Below the pieces are notes generated by a model, which did not search any database, was not told the origin of the DNA, and saw only the letters and a list, made by a program, of their open reading frames with translations. Both the position numbers and the translations under genes were made by a program. From CAVZCK01 sp963773735 (GTDB taxonomy: Bacteria; Pseudomonadota; Alphaproteobacteria; Rhizobiales; Rhodomicrobiaceae), in the NCBI GenBank assembly GCA_963773735.1, contig CAVZCK010000030.1, positions 1 through 64,000 on the forward strand: DNA of 64,000 nucleotides, read 5' to 3'. Shown here piece by piece: positions 41,884 to 54,454 of this stretch (position 1 is its first letter; each line of letters begins with the position of its first letter).

Positions 41884-42464
41884 TCGCGGAAATGGTGGAG
41901 CGCGGCGCCCGCGTCATCGATATCGGCTGCGGCCAGGGCGAGCTTTTATCGCTGCTCGAAATGGAGCGCGATGTCGACGGCCGCGGCATCGAGCTGAGCC
42001 AGTCCAACGTCAATCTCTGCGTGGCGCGCGGCCTTTCGGTGATCCAGGGCGACGCCGACCGCGATCTCGTGCATTACCCCGACCGGAGCTTCGATTACGC
42101 CATCCTCAGCCAGACTCTGCAGGCGACACATCACCCGCGGGATGTTCTGGAGCAGCTCTTGCGGATCGGGCGCCACGCCATCGTCTCGTTCCCGAATTTC
42201 GGCCACTGGCGCATCCGGCTGCAATTCCTCATCCACGGCCGGATGCCGGTGACGCCGAGCCTGCCCGAGCCCTGGCATGAGACGCAGAACATCCATCACT
42301 GCACGATCAAGGACTTCCTGGAGCTGTGCGAGGCGGTGCACGCCAAGGTCGAGCGCTCCGTCGCGCTCAACGCCTACGGCCAACGCATGGGGATCAACCT
42401 CCCGCTCGTCTGGCACAATCTCATCGGCGAGCAGGCGGTGTTTCTGCTGACGCGGGATGGTTGA
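41817..42464 (+). CDS. metW: Methionine biosynthesis protein MetW
   Basis: About 215 residues, a SAM-methyltransferase-fold protein (RVIDIGCGQGELLSLLE) that accompanies MetX in many proteobacteria and is thought to be needed for or to modulate acyl-homoserine formation. Family stretches are GRGIELSQSNVNLCVARGLSVIQGDAD (shown in parts: IELSQSNVNLCVARGLSV), SFPNFGHWRIRLQF and LPEPWHETQNIHHCTIKDF. GTG 41817, inside the end of metX. Frame intact. Confidence 0.93.
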   Translation: MLNPVRALKETPTIPARVDHLLIAEMVERGARVIDIGCGQGELLSLLEMERDVDGRGIELSQSNVNLCVARGLSVIQGDADRDLVHYPDRSFDYAILSQTLQATHHPRDVLEQLLRIGRHAIVSFPNFGHWRIRLQFLIHGRMPVTPSLPEPWHETQNIHHCTIKDFLELCEAVHAKVERSVALNAYGQRMGINLPLVWHNLIGEQAVFLLTRDG

Positions 42465-42764
42465 GGATCTCGCATCAAGACAGCGCTAATCAACCCCTCG
42501 GAAAACCTCTTAAGCTTATCGTAATCCTCCTTTCCGACAACTCGGCCCAATGTTTCTGCTGAAATACAGTATATCAGCATGACGTTGCCAACGTTATTTC
42601 GGGCATCGAACCCTGTTGTTTTCCGATCCAGCGTGGCCGATAGACACTAGACTCACAACTACGCCTAAGTCACATATTACACGACTATTTTATGTTTAAT
42701 CACATCTGTTGGGTTACCCGGCATTTTAGCGCATGGTGCGCGATAAGGTGATTTGGAGATTATA
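42465..42764. other. Intergenic, entering an AT-rich island
   Basis: 300 bases after metW. GC falls sharply from about 42540. No gene is apparent. It marks the left edge of the AT-rich two-gene island; no tRNA, integrase or flanking repeat marks a boundary. Confidence 0.45.
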
Positions 42765-43307
42765 ATGTCACGGGCCACGGAAACGACGCCATGCAATGAG
42801 CAGTCGTTGTATGAATGGCTTATAGGCGTGATACGAAATTTTCTAAAACAAGTCGCCGCAATTCAGTCGACATTTCTTTATATTCGACTGTTTTTTTGGT
42901 CTTGTACGATAATTATCTCATTTTCACCATTTTTATTTGTTGAAACCAAAGAAGGATCTGATTTAAATATAAATTTTAATCACTTTTACCACGCACACTA
43001 TCAAGGAATACTTGAGGTATTTGTTGTGACAATTGCCACATCGATGTTTGATGTGATGGCAATGACAATATTACTTGCAAGTCAGGATAGTATAATTGCC
43101 ATACGCTCAACTGTTATATTTGGAGCATTGACAATATTATTGATATTTGTTGGGTTTTCTCTAGGATATTCCATAATGACACCTTCTGCGGCACAGTTAC
43201 ATTGGGCATTTCTGAATATTTCTGCAGTGCTGTGTTTAGTTGCGACGGCCTTTGTCGCGGTGCTGTCAAACGAGTATAAGCCGAAGAAGAAAAATTCAAA
43301 AAGATGA
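42765..43307 (+). CDS. Four-helix membrane protein of unknown function
   Basis: About 180 residues with four predicted membrane segments (around LYIRLFFWSCTIIISFSPFLF, then ILEVFVVTIATSMFDVMAMT, STVIFGALTILLIFVGFSLG and HWAFLNISAVLCLVATAFVA) and a lysine-rich tail KPKKKNSKR. I do not recognise it. ATG 42765 follows GGAG at seven bases. The gene is much AT-richer than its surroundings, with codon use to match, so it is probably acquired. Its partner begins 16 bases after its stop. Confidence 0.7.
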   Translation: MSRATETTPCNEQSLYEWLIGVIRNFLKQVAAIQSTFLYIRLFFWSCTIIISFSPFLFVETKEGSDLNINFNHFYHAHYQGILEVFVVTIATSMFDVMAMTILLASQDSIIAIRSTVIFGALTILLIFVGFSLGYSIMTPSAAQLHWAFLNISAVLCLVATAFVAVLSNEYKPKKKNSKR

Positions 43308-43323
43308 GCCTGAGGGAAAGGCA

Positions 43324-44034
43324 ATGTGGAGTACAGAGTTAACTGTTGCTGTGGTTATAAGCGTAATTGTTGCTTTGGCTGTTGGCGTCGGAGCATATCT
43401 CTTAATAGTAAAAAAGCGCCTTGAGAAAAGCCGAGCCGCCGCCCTTCTCAAAGTCGGCAAAGAGGAGCCCACCCTCGACCTAGAAGCTCTTTCAGCAATT
43501 GAGATGGCGATATATACTTCGGAAGTATTTTGGCAGGACGCAACTGGCTTGATTCAAAAACGCGTCTTTAAGGAATTAGATTTCCTGGCTCAGAGCGTGG
43601 AACGTTTTAACCGGTCATTATCAGCTATCCCTACAACCGTCGACAACAGAGTTCCACCCGCGGTTGCAATGGTATCAAGTGCCTTAGAAGATAGCGCGGC
43701 TTCCTTTCGACAAGCCTCAGTCACATTTTCCAAAGCAGCAGAGAATATTGCCACATACGGTGTCAGCTATTCTCAACATATGGGAGAACTCAGAAACGCA
43801 ATAACTCAATTCGCGCGCAAGCAGGGTGAATTCGATGAAAAATGGGCCTTGGTTCTCGACGAAAGATTGGTTGCGGAGCGAGAGGTGATCGAAGGCATAT
43901 TCCAAAAGCAGAAAGAGCTTGAAGACCGATTGGAGGCGGTCTTTGCAAAACGTCTGGAAGCCGAACAAAATCTGATACGCTCAATAAACGAGAAAGCTAT
44001 TGCAATCAGGAATGGCCGAGTAATTTTGGGCTAA
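43324..44034 (+). CDS. Membrane-anchored coiled-coil protein of unknown function
   Basis: About 236 residues. One N-terminal membrane helix (LTVAVVISVIVALAVGVGAYLLIV) and a basic stop-transfer segment are followed by a mostly helical cytoplasmic part. That part includes a stretch with coiled-coil character (ALVLDERLVAEREVIEGIF, KQKELEDRLEAVFAKRLEAE). ATG 43324 follows GAGGGAAAGG. It is cotranscribed with the preceding four-helix protein and shares its low GC. No enzyme motif is visible. A multi-helix plus single-anchor coiled-coil pair recalls signalling or membrane-perturbing modules, but no function can be claimed. Confidence 0.7.
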   Translation: MWSTELTVAVVISVIVALAVGVGAYLLIVKKRLEKSRAAALLKVGKEEPTLDLEALSAIEMAIYTSEVFWQDATGLIQKRVFKELDFLAQSVERFNRSLSAIPTTVDNRVPPAVAMVSSALEDSAASFRQASVTFSKAAENIATYGVSYSQHMGELRNAITQFARKQGEFDEKWALVLDERLVAEREVIEGIFQKQKELEDRLEAVFAKRLEAEQNLIRSINEKAIAIRNGRVILG

Positions 44035-44059
44035 ACCGATCAATGAACGGCGGCTCAGC

Positions 44060-44131
44060 GTACGGCTGCAAGCAAAACGAAAATGCTCACAGCGCAGATT
44101 GCCACTTGAGCTTCTCTGTACGGCTGCGAGC
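44060..44131. repeat. Direct repeat GTACGGCTGC(A/G)AGC
   Basis: Two 14-base copies, 44060-44073 and 44118-44131, differing at one position, lie between the AT-rich island and the next gene. No copy was seen at the island's left side, so they are not obviously target-site duplications. Confidence 0.4.
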
Positions 44132-44571
44132 TAAGCCCGTCCCGGCCGCACGAAATGGTGCAGATAGCGGACATGGATCAGCACATCCATGACGCTGGCG
44201 AAGAACAGGATCACGAAAACCGAGGTCCAGGCGAGCGGCACGAAGAACAGCTCGATGCTGGTCACGACCAGCAGCAGGATCGAGCCGTAGAGGTCATATT
44301 GGCTGCCGCTGAAATTGCGCTCCAACCCGTAGCGCACGATCCGGCTCATTTCGAGATAGAGCGCGATCAGGATGGCGAAGGTGATGATCGCGCCATAGGT
44401 GATCACGAAGCTCGGCCCGCTTGCCCCGATCAGCCCACCGACGTCGAAAACAACAAGCTCGTGACTCAAGAAGCTCTCAAGGCCGCCGGCAGACGCCGCC
44501 TCGCCGCCATAGACATGAAGCCCGGCGATGATGTGATAAAGGAGCCATGCTCCCATGAGCCATGTAAACAT
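44131..44571 (-). CDS. Small integral membrane protein, unknown function
   Basis: 146 residues with three strong hydrophobic helices (FVITYGAIITFAILIALYLE, LYGSILLLVVTSIELFFVPL, SVFVILFFASVMDVLIHV) and a weaker one at the N-terminus (FTWLMGAWLLYHIIAGL). ATG 44571 follows GGGGG at seven bases; upstream in-frame codons give an unlikely basic leader. I do not recognise the family. It lies downstream of pnp on the same strand but beyond a terminator hairpin. Confidence 0.65.
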   Translation of the reverse strand: MFTWLMGAWLLYHIIAGLHVYGGEAASAGGLESFLSHELVVFDVGGLIGASGPSFVITYGAIITFAILIALYLEMSRIVRYGLERNFSGSQYDLYGSILLLVVTSIELFFVPLAWTSVFVILFFASVMDVLIHVRYLHHFVRPGRA

Positions 44572-44704
44572 CGCTGTCCCCCTGAACGGTGCGTGACGTG
44601 AGCCTTTTTCTGTTCGCAAAAAAGCGCAAGGCGCGAGCGGCGCGCAGCCGGTCCTATCTACAGCTTTTTGGGGTCGAGGCACGGTGGCGAGCGCGCGCAA
44701 AGCC

Positions 44705-44732
44705 AAACCGCCAGCGGGGAGGCTGACGGTTT
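44705..44732 (-). terminator. Terminator hairpin downstream of pnp
   Basis: AAACCGTCAGC and GCTGGCGGTTT (read on minus) pair at 10 of 11 positions around CTCCCC, then GGCTTT. It lies 85 bases after the pnp stop and before the membrane-protein gene at 44571. Confidence 0.55.
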
Positions 44733-44816
44733 GTCAGATCGATCGAACGATGTTGGTGTCAGATCGTAGTGGCCAGCCTGCGTCGCGACAGCGCGACGCC
44801 GCCTGCCCGCACGCCG

Positions 44817-46951
44817 TCAGCCGGTCGCGGCTTCCGGCTCCGGCTGCTTGATCTCCTTGCCGGTCGCCTGATCGACGACCTTCATCGACAGCCGGACCTT
44901 GCCGCGGTCGTCAAAGCCGAGGAGCTTGACGTAAACCTCCTGGCCTTCCTTGACCACGTCCTTGACCTGCTTGACACGCTCGGGCGCGAGCTGGGAGACG
45001 TGGACAAGGCCGTCCTTGGAGCCGAAGAAGTTCACGAAGGCGCCGAACTCGACGATCTTGACCACCTTGCCCTTGTAGACTTGGCCGACCTCGGGCTCGG
45101 TGGCGATCATCCTGATCCGGTCGAGCGCGGCTTCGATCGACTTCGGATTCGAGGCGGCGACCTTCACCGTGCCGTCGTCGCTGATGTCGATCTTGGCGCC
45201 GCTCTCCTCGACGATGCCGCGAATCACCGAACCGCCGGAGCCGATCACTTCGCGGATCTTATCCGTCGGAATGGTGATCACCTCGATGCGCGGCGCGTAT
45301 TCGCCGAGCTCGGAGCGCGCGGTGCCGAGCGCCTTGCCCATCTCGCCGAGAATGTGCATCCGCCCTTCCCGCGCCTGATCCAGTGCGATCTTCATGATCT
45401 CGGCGGTGATGCCGGTGATCTTGATGTCCATCTGCAGCGAGGTGACACCCTCGGAGGTGCCGGCCACCTTGAAGTCCATATCGCCGAGATGGTCCTCGTC
45501 GCCGAGAATATCGGAGAGCACGGCGAAATCCTCGCCCTCCTTGATCAGCCCCATGGCGATGCCCGCGACCGGACGCTTCAGCGGCACGCCGGCATCCATC
45601 AGAGCCAGCGAGGAGCCGCAGACCGTGGCCATGGACGAGGAGCCGTTCGAACTCGGTGATTTCCGAGACAACGCGCAGCGTATAGGGGAACTGCTCGGTT
45701 TCGGGCAGAACGGGATGAACCGCCCGCCAGGCGAGCTTGCCATGGCCGATCTCGCGCCGGCCCGGCGAGCCCATGCGGCCGGTTTCGCCGACCGAATAGG
45801 GCGGGAAATTATAATGCAGCAGGAAGTTTTCCTTATAGGTGCCTTCCAGCGCGTCGATCCATTGCTCGTCTTCGCCGGTGCCGAGCGTCGCCACGCAAAG
45901 CGCCTGGGTTTCGCCGCGGGTAAAGAGCGCCGAGCCGTGGGTGCGGGGCATAACGCCGACTTCGCAGACGATCGGGCGGACGGTCTTCAGATCGCGCCCG
46001 TCGATGCGCTTGCCGGTCTTCAGAATACTGCCGCGCACGATGGCTTTCTCGAGCGACTTGAAGGCGCCCCCGACTTCGGCGGCAACTGCCGGAGCGCCGT
46101 CTTCCGACACCAGCTCCTCGGCAACCTTGGCCTTGACCTCGGCGACCTTCTCCTGCCGCTCGGCCTTGCCGGCGATCTGATAGGCTTTCTTCAGCTCCTT
46201 CTCGGCGATCTTCTTAACCTTGCCTTCAACCTCGCTCGCTTCCTTCTCTTTGATGTCCCAAGGATCCTTGGCGGCGTGCTCGGCGAGGCGGATGATCGCG
46301 TCGATCACCGGCTGAAAGCTTTCATGGCCGAACATCACGGCCCCGAGCATGATCTCCTCGGACAGCTCCTTCGCCTCCGATTCGACCATCAGCACGGCGT
46401 CGGCCGTGCCGGCGACGACGAGTTCGAGCGCGCTGGTCTTGATCTGGTCGATGGTCGGGATTCAGCACATATTGGCCGTCGATATAGCCAACCTTGGCCC
46501 CGCCGATCGGGCCCATGAAGGGAACGCCGGAAAGCGTCAGCGCCGCCGAGGCCGCGACCAAGGCCACGACGTCGGGATCGTTCTCCAGATCATGCGAAAG
46601 CACCGTGACGATCACCTGGACTTCATTCTTGAAGCCCTCGATGAAGAGTGGACGAATTGGCCGGTCGATCAGGCGCGAGGTCAGCGTCTCCTTTTCGCTG
46701 GGACGGCCTTCGCGCTTGAAGAATCCGCCGGGAATCTTGCCGGCGGCGTAGGTCTTTTCCTGATAATTGACAGTGAGTGGGAAGAAATCCTGGCCCGGCT
46801 TGGCCTCCTTTTCGGCAACGGCGGTCGCCAGAACGGATGTCTCGCCATATTGGACGAGCACGGCTCCCAGCGCCTGACGAGCAATGCGACCCGTTTCAAA
46901 TTTCAGCGGACGGCCGCCCCAAGTGATTTCTTCGCGGTGTATGTCGAACAT
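44817..46951 (-). CDS. pnp: Polyribonucleotide nucleotidyltransferase (frameshifted)
   Basis: PNPase degrades RNA phosphorolytically and is part of the degradosome. About 711 residues: two RNase PH domains (GRPLKFETGRIARQALGAVLV; RPIVCEVGVMPRTHGSALFTRGETQ in parts), the alpha-helical linker, a KH domain (REVIGSGGSVIRGIVEESGAKIDI in parts) and an S1 domain (GKVVKIVEFGAFVNFFGSKDGLVHVSQL in parts). One-base breaks near 46458 (an extra G after AATCCC restores the frame if removed) and near 45650. ATG 46951. It follows rpsO after a 253-base gap, the standard order. Confidence 0.95.
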
Positions 46952-46978
46952 TCGTGCAATTCCGATATTTTCATCTCC

Positions 46979-46994
46979 GGCGCAGGATTGCGCC
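46979..46994 (-). promoter_or_regulatory. Hairpin in the pnp leader
   Basis: GGCGCA-ATCC-TGCGCC (minus strand), 27 bases upstream of the pnp start. pnp leaders in other bacteria carry hairpins that RNase III cuts for autoregulation. Whether this short one plays that part is unknown. Confidence 0.35.
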
Positions 46995-47204
46995 TCGACT
47001 TTGTTTCATTCTCTATTCGCGCCATTAGCCTTATCCGAAAATGCCGCCGGAGAACAGGGTTGACTGCTGCTCCCCAGGCTGAGCCGGAGAGACGGCTTTG
47101 CGATCGGCTGACCGCCGCGCCCCATCGCTGCCCTCGTAGCCGCAAATCGGCCGCCAGCGTGACGATGGGCCTCGTCGGCAATGCGCATGATGGCCAGACA
47201 GCGC

Positions 47205-47474
47205 TTAACGGCGGATACCAAGACGCTCGATCAGCTTGCGATAGCGCTTCTCGTCTTTGCCCTTCACATAATCGAGCAGACTGCGGCGCAGGCTGACGAG
47301 TTTCAGAAGGCCACGGCGGGAATGGTTATCCTTCTTATGGGTTTTGAAGTGCTCGGTAAGATTGGTGATCCGTTCGGTAAGGACCGCCACCTGCACTTCG
47401 GGCGAGCCAGTATCGCCATCCTTGGTCGCAAATTCCGTAATGAGCGCCTGCTTGCGCTCCGCGGTAATCGACAT
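47205..47474 (-). CDS. rpsO: 30S ribosomal protein S15
   Basis: 89 residues, full length and intact. Binds 16S rRNA and nucleates the platform of the small subunit. Family core TGSPEVQVAVLTERITNLTEH and DNHSRRGLLKLVSLRRSLLDY. It sits 27 bases after truB and upstream of pnp, the conserved order. Confidence 0.97.
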   Translation of the reverse strand: MSITAERKQALITEFATKDGDTGSPEVQVAVLTERITNLTEHFKTHKKDNHSRRGLLKLVSLRRSLLDYVKGKDEKRYRKLIERLGIRR

Positions 47475-47501
47475 CGAGATCTCCTCAGATTGCCTAATGC
47501 C

Positions 47502-48429
47502 TCATCGGACCGGGATGTTGAAGACTCGCGAGGGCTTCAACTCACCCTGTTGAACCTCGCCGAGCGCGATCAGCGTTCCGCGCGAAGTCGCATAGATAAG
47601 GCCGTGGTGAATAGGGGCGTCCCGGCCACGAATGATGATCGGCTTGCCCCTTTTGAGTTGCGCCGCGTCGGGCCCGCTGACGGCCAGCGCCGGGATGCCG
47701 TCCAGCGCGGTCTCAACAGGCCGAAGCACTCCAAAGAGCGCCTCGCGGCCGGCGTCACTATTGCTCAATTCCTCAAGCCTTTCCAGCGAAATTGCTTCCC
47801 CCGCCTCATACGGCCCGACCCGGGTGCGGCGCAGTTCCGCGACATGGCCGAGGCAGCCGAGAACGCGGCCGAGATCGCGGGCGATGGCGCGAACATAAGT
47901 GCCCTTGCCGCATTCCGCCGTGAATAGACAGCTGTCCGGCGAGGGGATGTCGGCGATCTCCAGCCGCGCCACTTCCACCGGGCGGGCCTGAAGCTCGAAT
48001 GCCTCCCCGTCTCGAGCGAGATCATAGGCACGCTCGCCTTCGATCTTGATCGCCGAAAAGCGCGGCGGGACCTGCATGATCTGGCCGCGAAAGGCTGGCA
48101 AAGCCGCCTCGATCGCCGCGCGCGTCGGGCGCATCCTCGCTCTGGGTCACCGGCTCGCCCTCGGCGTCGTCGGTGTTGGTCTCGATACCCCATCGCACGA
48201 GAAACTGATATTGCTTCGTCCCCTCAACCACATGCTGAATGGTTTTCGTCGCCTCCCCAAACGCAATCGGCAGAATGCCGGTCGCCAGCGGATCGAGCGT
48301 CCCAGCGTGGCCCGCTTTGGCGGCATCGAAAAGCCGCTTCACCTTGTTCAGCGCATGGGTCGAGGTGATCGATCGCGGCTTGTCGAGAACCAGCCAGCCA
48401 TGAACGGGGGTGCCTCTACGACGGGCCAT
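47502..48429 (-). CDS. truB: tRNA pseudouridine(55) synthase (frameshifted near 48130)
   Basis: Makes pseudouridine 55 in the T-loop of tRNAs. About 309 residues. The N-terminal GWLVLDKPRSITSTHALNKVK and the catalytic Asp in AGHAGTLDPLATG are followed by TKQYQFLVRWGIETNTDDAEG. After one indel near 48130 (an extra G in GAGGATG fits) the frame resumes with MRPTRAAIEAALPAFRG and runs to the end. ATG 48429 follows GGAG at seven bases. It lies between rbfA and rpsO. Confidence 0.94.
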
Positions 48430-48452
48430 CAATACGCTCCGGAAAGAAGGGA

Positions 48453-48838
48453 TTAATCGAGATCGCGCCTGACTTCCGGCGAGCGCAGGATCGCGTCGAC
48501 GCGCTGCGCCTTCTCGTAAGTCTCATCGATCTCAAAAGACAAAGTCGGCACGTATTTCAAATCGATGCGCTTGGCAAGCTCGCCGCGCAGGTACCGTTGG
48601 TGACGCAGCAGCGCCGCCTTAGCGCCTCCGCATTATCACTGCCGAAGGGCAGAGCATAGACCGTCGCATTGCGCAGATCGGGGCTAACCCGCACCTCGGT
48701 GATGGTGACGTTGTGGCCATCGAACGCCGGGTCGGCGATTTCCGACCGCATCAGCATATCGGCGAAAGCGTGTCGGATGATCTCGCCGACGCGGAGCTGG
48801 CGCTGTGTCGGGCCCTTCTGGCCTTGTTGCCGTCTCAT
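48453..48838 (-). CDS. rbfA: Ribosome-binding factor A (frameshifted near 48615)
   Basis: Assembly factor for the 30S subunit that binds near 16S helix 1. About 128 residues with a KH-like fold: RQLRVGEIIRHAFADMLMR, HNVTITEVRVSPDLRNATVY, and after one indel near 48615 a tail with RGELAKRIDLKYVPTLSFEI and DETYEKAQRVDAILRSPEV. ATG 48838; stop TAA 48453-48455, 24 bases before truB starts. Confidence 0.92.
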
Positions 48839-48901
48839 CTCATTCCCGCCCTGAATACGGAGCTGCCATCGAGGCGATTCGAACGCGCTCTTCAAGCCGG
48901 T

Positions 48902-49296
48902 TCACCTCAGCATGCCCTGCCTAGCAGCGTAGGCGGCAAAGGCAAAGGCGGCCGCGCTCACGATAGCGGCGCTGAGCGCCTGTTGCGCGTGGCCGTCAGG
49001 CGGACTCCGTCCGCGATCTCCGTCGAACCGCGCCAGGCCATAATATGCCGCCTGCACCAGAAGCCCGCCTCCGAGAAGCAACACGGCGAGATCGCTCTTG
49101 GCGAGCAACGCCAGGCCGGCGGCCCCGTAAAGACCGGCCGCCACCGCCATGAAATAAATCCGGCGCCTATCCGTTCGTTGCCGAAGTCCGGCGACATGCG
49201 CACGCTCCCGCCGCCCCACTCCAGGCGCGTGCGCCGCAGGACGAAAAACGCCGCCACCACATAGAACAGGCCGAGTGTGGATAGGATCAGCGTCAT
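48902..49296 (-). CDS. Small membrane protein between infB and rbfA (frameshifted near 49165)
   Basis: About 131 residues when one indel near 49165 is bridged. An N-terminal helix (LILSTLGLFYVVAAFFVL) and further hydrophobic segments (AAGLYGAAGLALLAKSDLAVLLLGGGLL, in parts, and a C-terminal AAIVSAAAFAFAAYAA). Between them is a polar stretch RLEWGGGSVRMSPDFGNERID. Unknown function. It is inserted in the infB-rbfA spacing on the same strand and so probably cotranscribed. Confidence 0.68.
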
Positions 49297-49365
49297 TCAG
49301 CAGATGCGCCAGCGAGCCCACGGAGGCGCCGCCGAACAGCGGCACGATCCTGCAGCAAAGCCTCA

Positions 49366-52055
<2,690 letters not shown>

Positions 52056-52059
<4 letters not shown>

Positions 52060-52727
52060 ACCTGATCCTGTTCCGGCACGTCTGCCTCTCGGGCGGCTGC
52101 CGGACGAGTTGCGATATAGTCCACATAGCGTCCTGCCGACTGAATGAATTTCCGGCCGGCGCCGCCATCGGCATCGACGGCGGCATGATTGACGTTGTCT
52201 CTCCCGAGCGCTGCGCTCAACTCCGCCGAGGCAAAGCACATGATCGGGTCTGTTTCCCCGGTGTCCGGGTGCGGCACGCCCCGCGCCATATTGTCGAGCT
52301 TCCTGCACCCGTCCCGAGATGCGTCGGACGCATGAATGAGGATATGCGGCGCCGCGCCCCTCAAAGCCTTTTCGACCTTGGCAAACCCGGCGGCAACAGA
52401 GCCCGCTTTGTTCGCCAGCGCCAAATCCTGCAACGCAGCGCGCCGCAAAAGCTCGGCAACCGAAGCGGCCAAAGCGTCGTCAACCCTTACAGCTTGCCGA
52501 AATGCCCGGGCGAAGACTTTCTGGCGAACAGAGCTGGCAACGGCCTCGTAAGTGGCAGTAATCCAGACGCCGCGCCCGGGAAGCTTTCTCTTGATATCGG
52601 CAACAACCCGCCCCTCGGGGTCGATAACGAAACGCAAAAGATCATTTTCACGGCTGCGCGTGCGCGACAATGCGCATTGCCGGATCGGCCTTGCTTTCTC
52701 TTTATCCTCTTCGCACAAAAAGTTCAC
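52056..52727 (-). CDS. YlxR-type RNA-binding protein (DUF448) with L7Ae-like second domain
   Basis: 223 residues. An N-terminal YlxR domain (RQCALSRTRSRENDLLRFVIDPEGRVVADI in parts, and KLPGRGVWI) is followed by an L7Ae-like part (VAAGFAKVEKALRGAAPHILIHASDASRDG in parts). This is the alphaproteobacterial form of the small protein found between nusA and infB. The classic RxCxVxR signature is changed to RQCALSR. The start is GTG 52727 with no good ribosome site; the stop overlaps infB by four bases. Frame intact. YlxR proteins have been linked to RNase P and transcription control elsewhere. Confidence 0.87.
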
Positions 52728-52817
52728 GAATTCTAGTCGCTCTTAGATCAGCGATGCGGGCGAACTGTTTCATAGGACGACACAGAAAGCCGCATGAAAG
52801 CCTCCATCGCGCCGCGG

Positions 52818-54449
52818 TCAGCTCGGATTTGCCTCAATGTCCGCAGACTCCTCCTCCAGCGCTTCGGCGCCTTCATCCGTATCCGGCTCGGGCTCGGGCT
52901 CGATCCAACCGGCCTGAACGCGAGCATTCAGGATCAGCTGCTCGGCTTCCTCGCGCGAAATATCGAAATCTTCCAGGGTGCCCTTGTGCCGCGTCGTGGT
53001 GCCATCTGCTTTTTCAGCCCAGCCGATCAGATCGTCGGTGGCACAGTCGGCCAGATCCTCTACGGTCTTGATGCCGTTTTCGCCCAAAGTGACGAGCATA
53101 GCCCTGTTGAGGCCCGGAATTTCGGTGAGCGCATCCTCCACGCCCAACTCGCGACGCTTGTCGTCCAGTTCGGTTTCGCGGCGCTCCAGATATTCGACCG
53201 CGCGGTTCTGGATCTCGGCCGCGGTTTCCTCGTTGAAGCCCTCGATCGCCGCAATCTCCTGCGGCTCGACATAGGCGATTTCTTCGACGCTGGCGAAACC
53301 TTCCGATGCGAGAAGCTGCGCGATCACCTCATCGACATCAAGCGCTTCCATGAAGGTGGTCGAGCGCTCGGTGAATTCCTTCTGACGGCGCTCCAATTCC
53401 TCGGCCTCCGTCAGGATGTCGATGTCCCAGCCGGTGAGTTGAGAGGCAAGGCGCACATTCTGGCCGCGCCGCCCGATCGCAAGACTAAGCTGGTCATCAG
53501 GGACCACGACTTCAATACGCTCGGCGTCCTCATCGAGCACGACTTTCGTCACCTCGGCGGGCGCAAGGGCGTTGACGATGAAGGTGGCGGCATCGGGGGA
53601 CCATTGAATGATATCGATCTTTTCGCCCTGCAGCTCGTTGACGACGGCCTGCACGCGCGAGCCACGCATACCGACACAGGCGCCAACCGGGTCGATGGAT
53701 GAGTCCTTCGACACCACCGCAATTTTCGCGCGGCTGCCGGGATCGCGGGCGACCGACTTGATCTCGACCACGCCGTCATAGATTTCGGGAACCTCCGCCG
53801 CAAACAGCTTCGCCATGAATTCGGGGCGCGTGCGTGACAGAAAGATCTGCGGACCGCGCTGTTCGCGGCGCACGTCGTAAATATAGGCGCGGATGCGGTC
53901 CCCATAGCGGTATGTCTCGCGCGGCAGTGTCTCGTCGCGCCGGACCACAGCCTCGGCGCGGCCCAGATCGACGATCACATTGCCGTATTCGACACGCTTG
54001 ACCACGCCGTTGACGATGTCGCCGAGGCGATCCTTATATTCGTCGAACTGCCGCTCGCGTTCGGCCTCGCGGACCTTCTGAACGATGACCTGCTTGGCAT
54101 TCTGCGCCGCGACCCGGCCAAAATCGAGCGGCGGCAGCGGCTCGGCGATGAAGTCGCCGACATTGGCGTCCGGGTTGCGCTTGCGGGCGTCCTTCAGCGC
54201 AATCTCGACAGCGTCCTGAGCCACTGTTTCGACGACTTCGAGCAGGCGGGCGAGCCTGATCTCCCCGGTCTTCGGATCGATCTCGGCGCGGATTTCGTTC
54301 TCGCTGCCATAGCGCGACTTGGCCGCCTTCTGGATGGCGTCCTCCATGGCGTTAATGACCAGCATCCGGTCAATGGATTTCTCCCGCGCCACCGAGTCCG
54401 CGATCTGCAACAATTCCAGCCTGTTCGCGCTAACACCTTGCTGCGCCAT
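52818..54449 (-). CDS. nusA: Transcription termination/antitermination factor NusA
   Basis: Binds RNA polymerase and nascent RNA. About 543 residues, intact. N-terminal domain (ELLQIADSVAREKSIDRMLV), an S1 domain (GDIVNGVVKRVEYGNVIVDLG), two KH domains (GACVGMRGSRVQAVVNELQGEKIDI in parts; LAIGRRGQNVRLASQLTGW) and two C-terminal helix-hairpin-helix repeats, ending in an acidic tail. ATG 54449 has GGAG eight bases upstream. It starts six bases after the rimP stop. Confidence 0.96.
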   Translation of the reverse strand: MAQQGVSANRLELLQIADSVAREKSIDRMLVINAMEDAIQKAAKSRYGSENEIRAEIDPKTGEIRLARLLEVVETVAQDAVEIALKDARKRNPDANVGDFIAEPLPPLDFGRVAAQNAKQVIVQKVREAERERQFDEYKDRLGDIVNGVVKRVEYGNVIVDLGRAEAVVRRDETLPRETYRYGDRIRAYIYDVRREQRGPQIFLSRTRPEFMAKLFAAEVPEIYDGVVEIKSVARDPGSRAKIAVVSKDSSIDPVGACVGMRGSRVQAVVNELQGEKIDIIQWSPDAATFIVNALAPAEVTKVVLDEDAERIEVVVPDDQLSLAIGRRGQNVRLASQLTGWDIDILTEAEELERRQKEFTERSTTFMEALDVDEVIAQLLASEGFASVEEIAYVEPQEIAAIEGFNEETAAEIQNRAVEYLERRETELDDKRRELGVEDALTEIPGLNRAMLVTLGENGIKTVEDLADCATDDLIGWAEKADGTTTRHKGTLEDFDISREEAEQLILNARVQAGWIEPEPEPDTDEGAEALEEESADIEANPS

Positions 54450-54454
54450 CAAGT

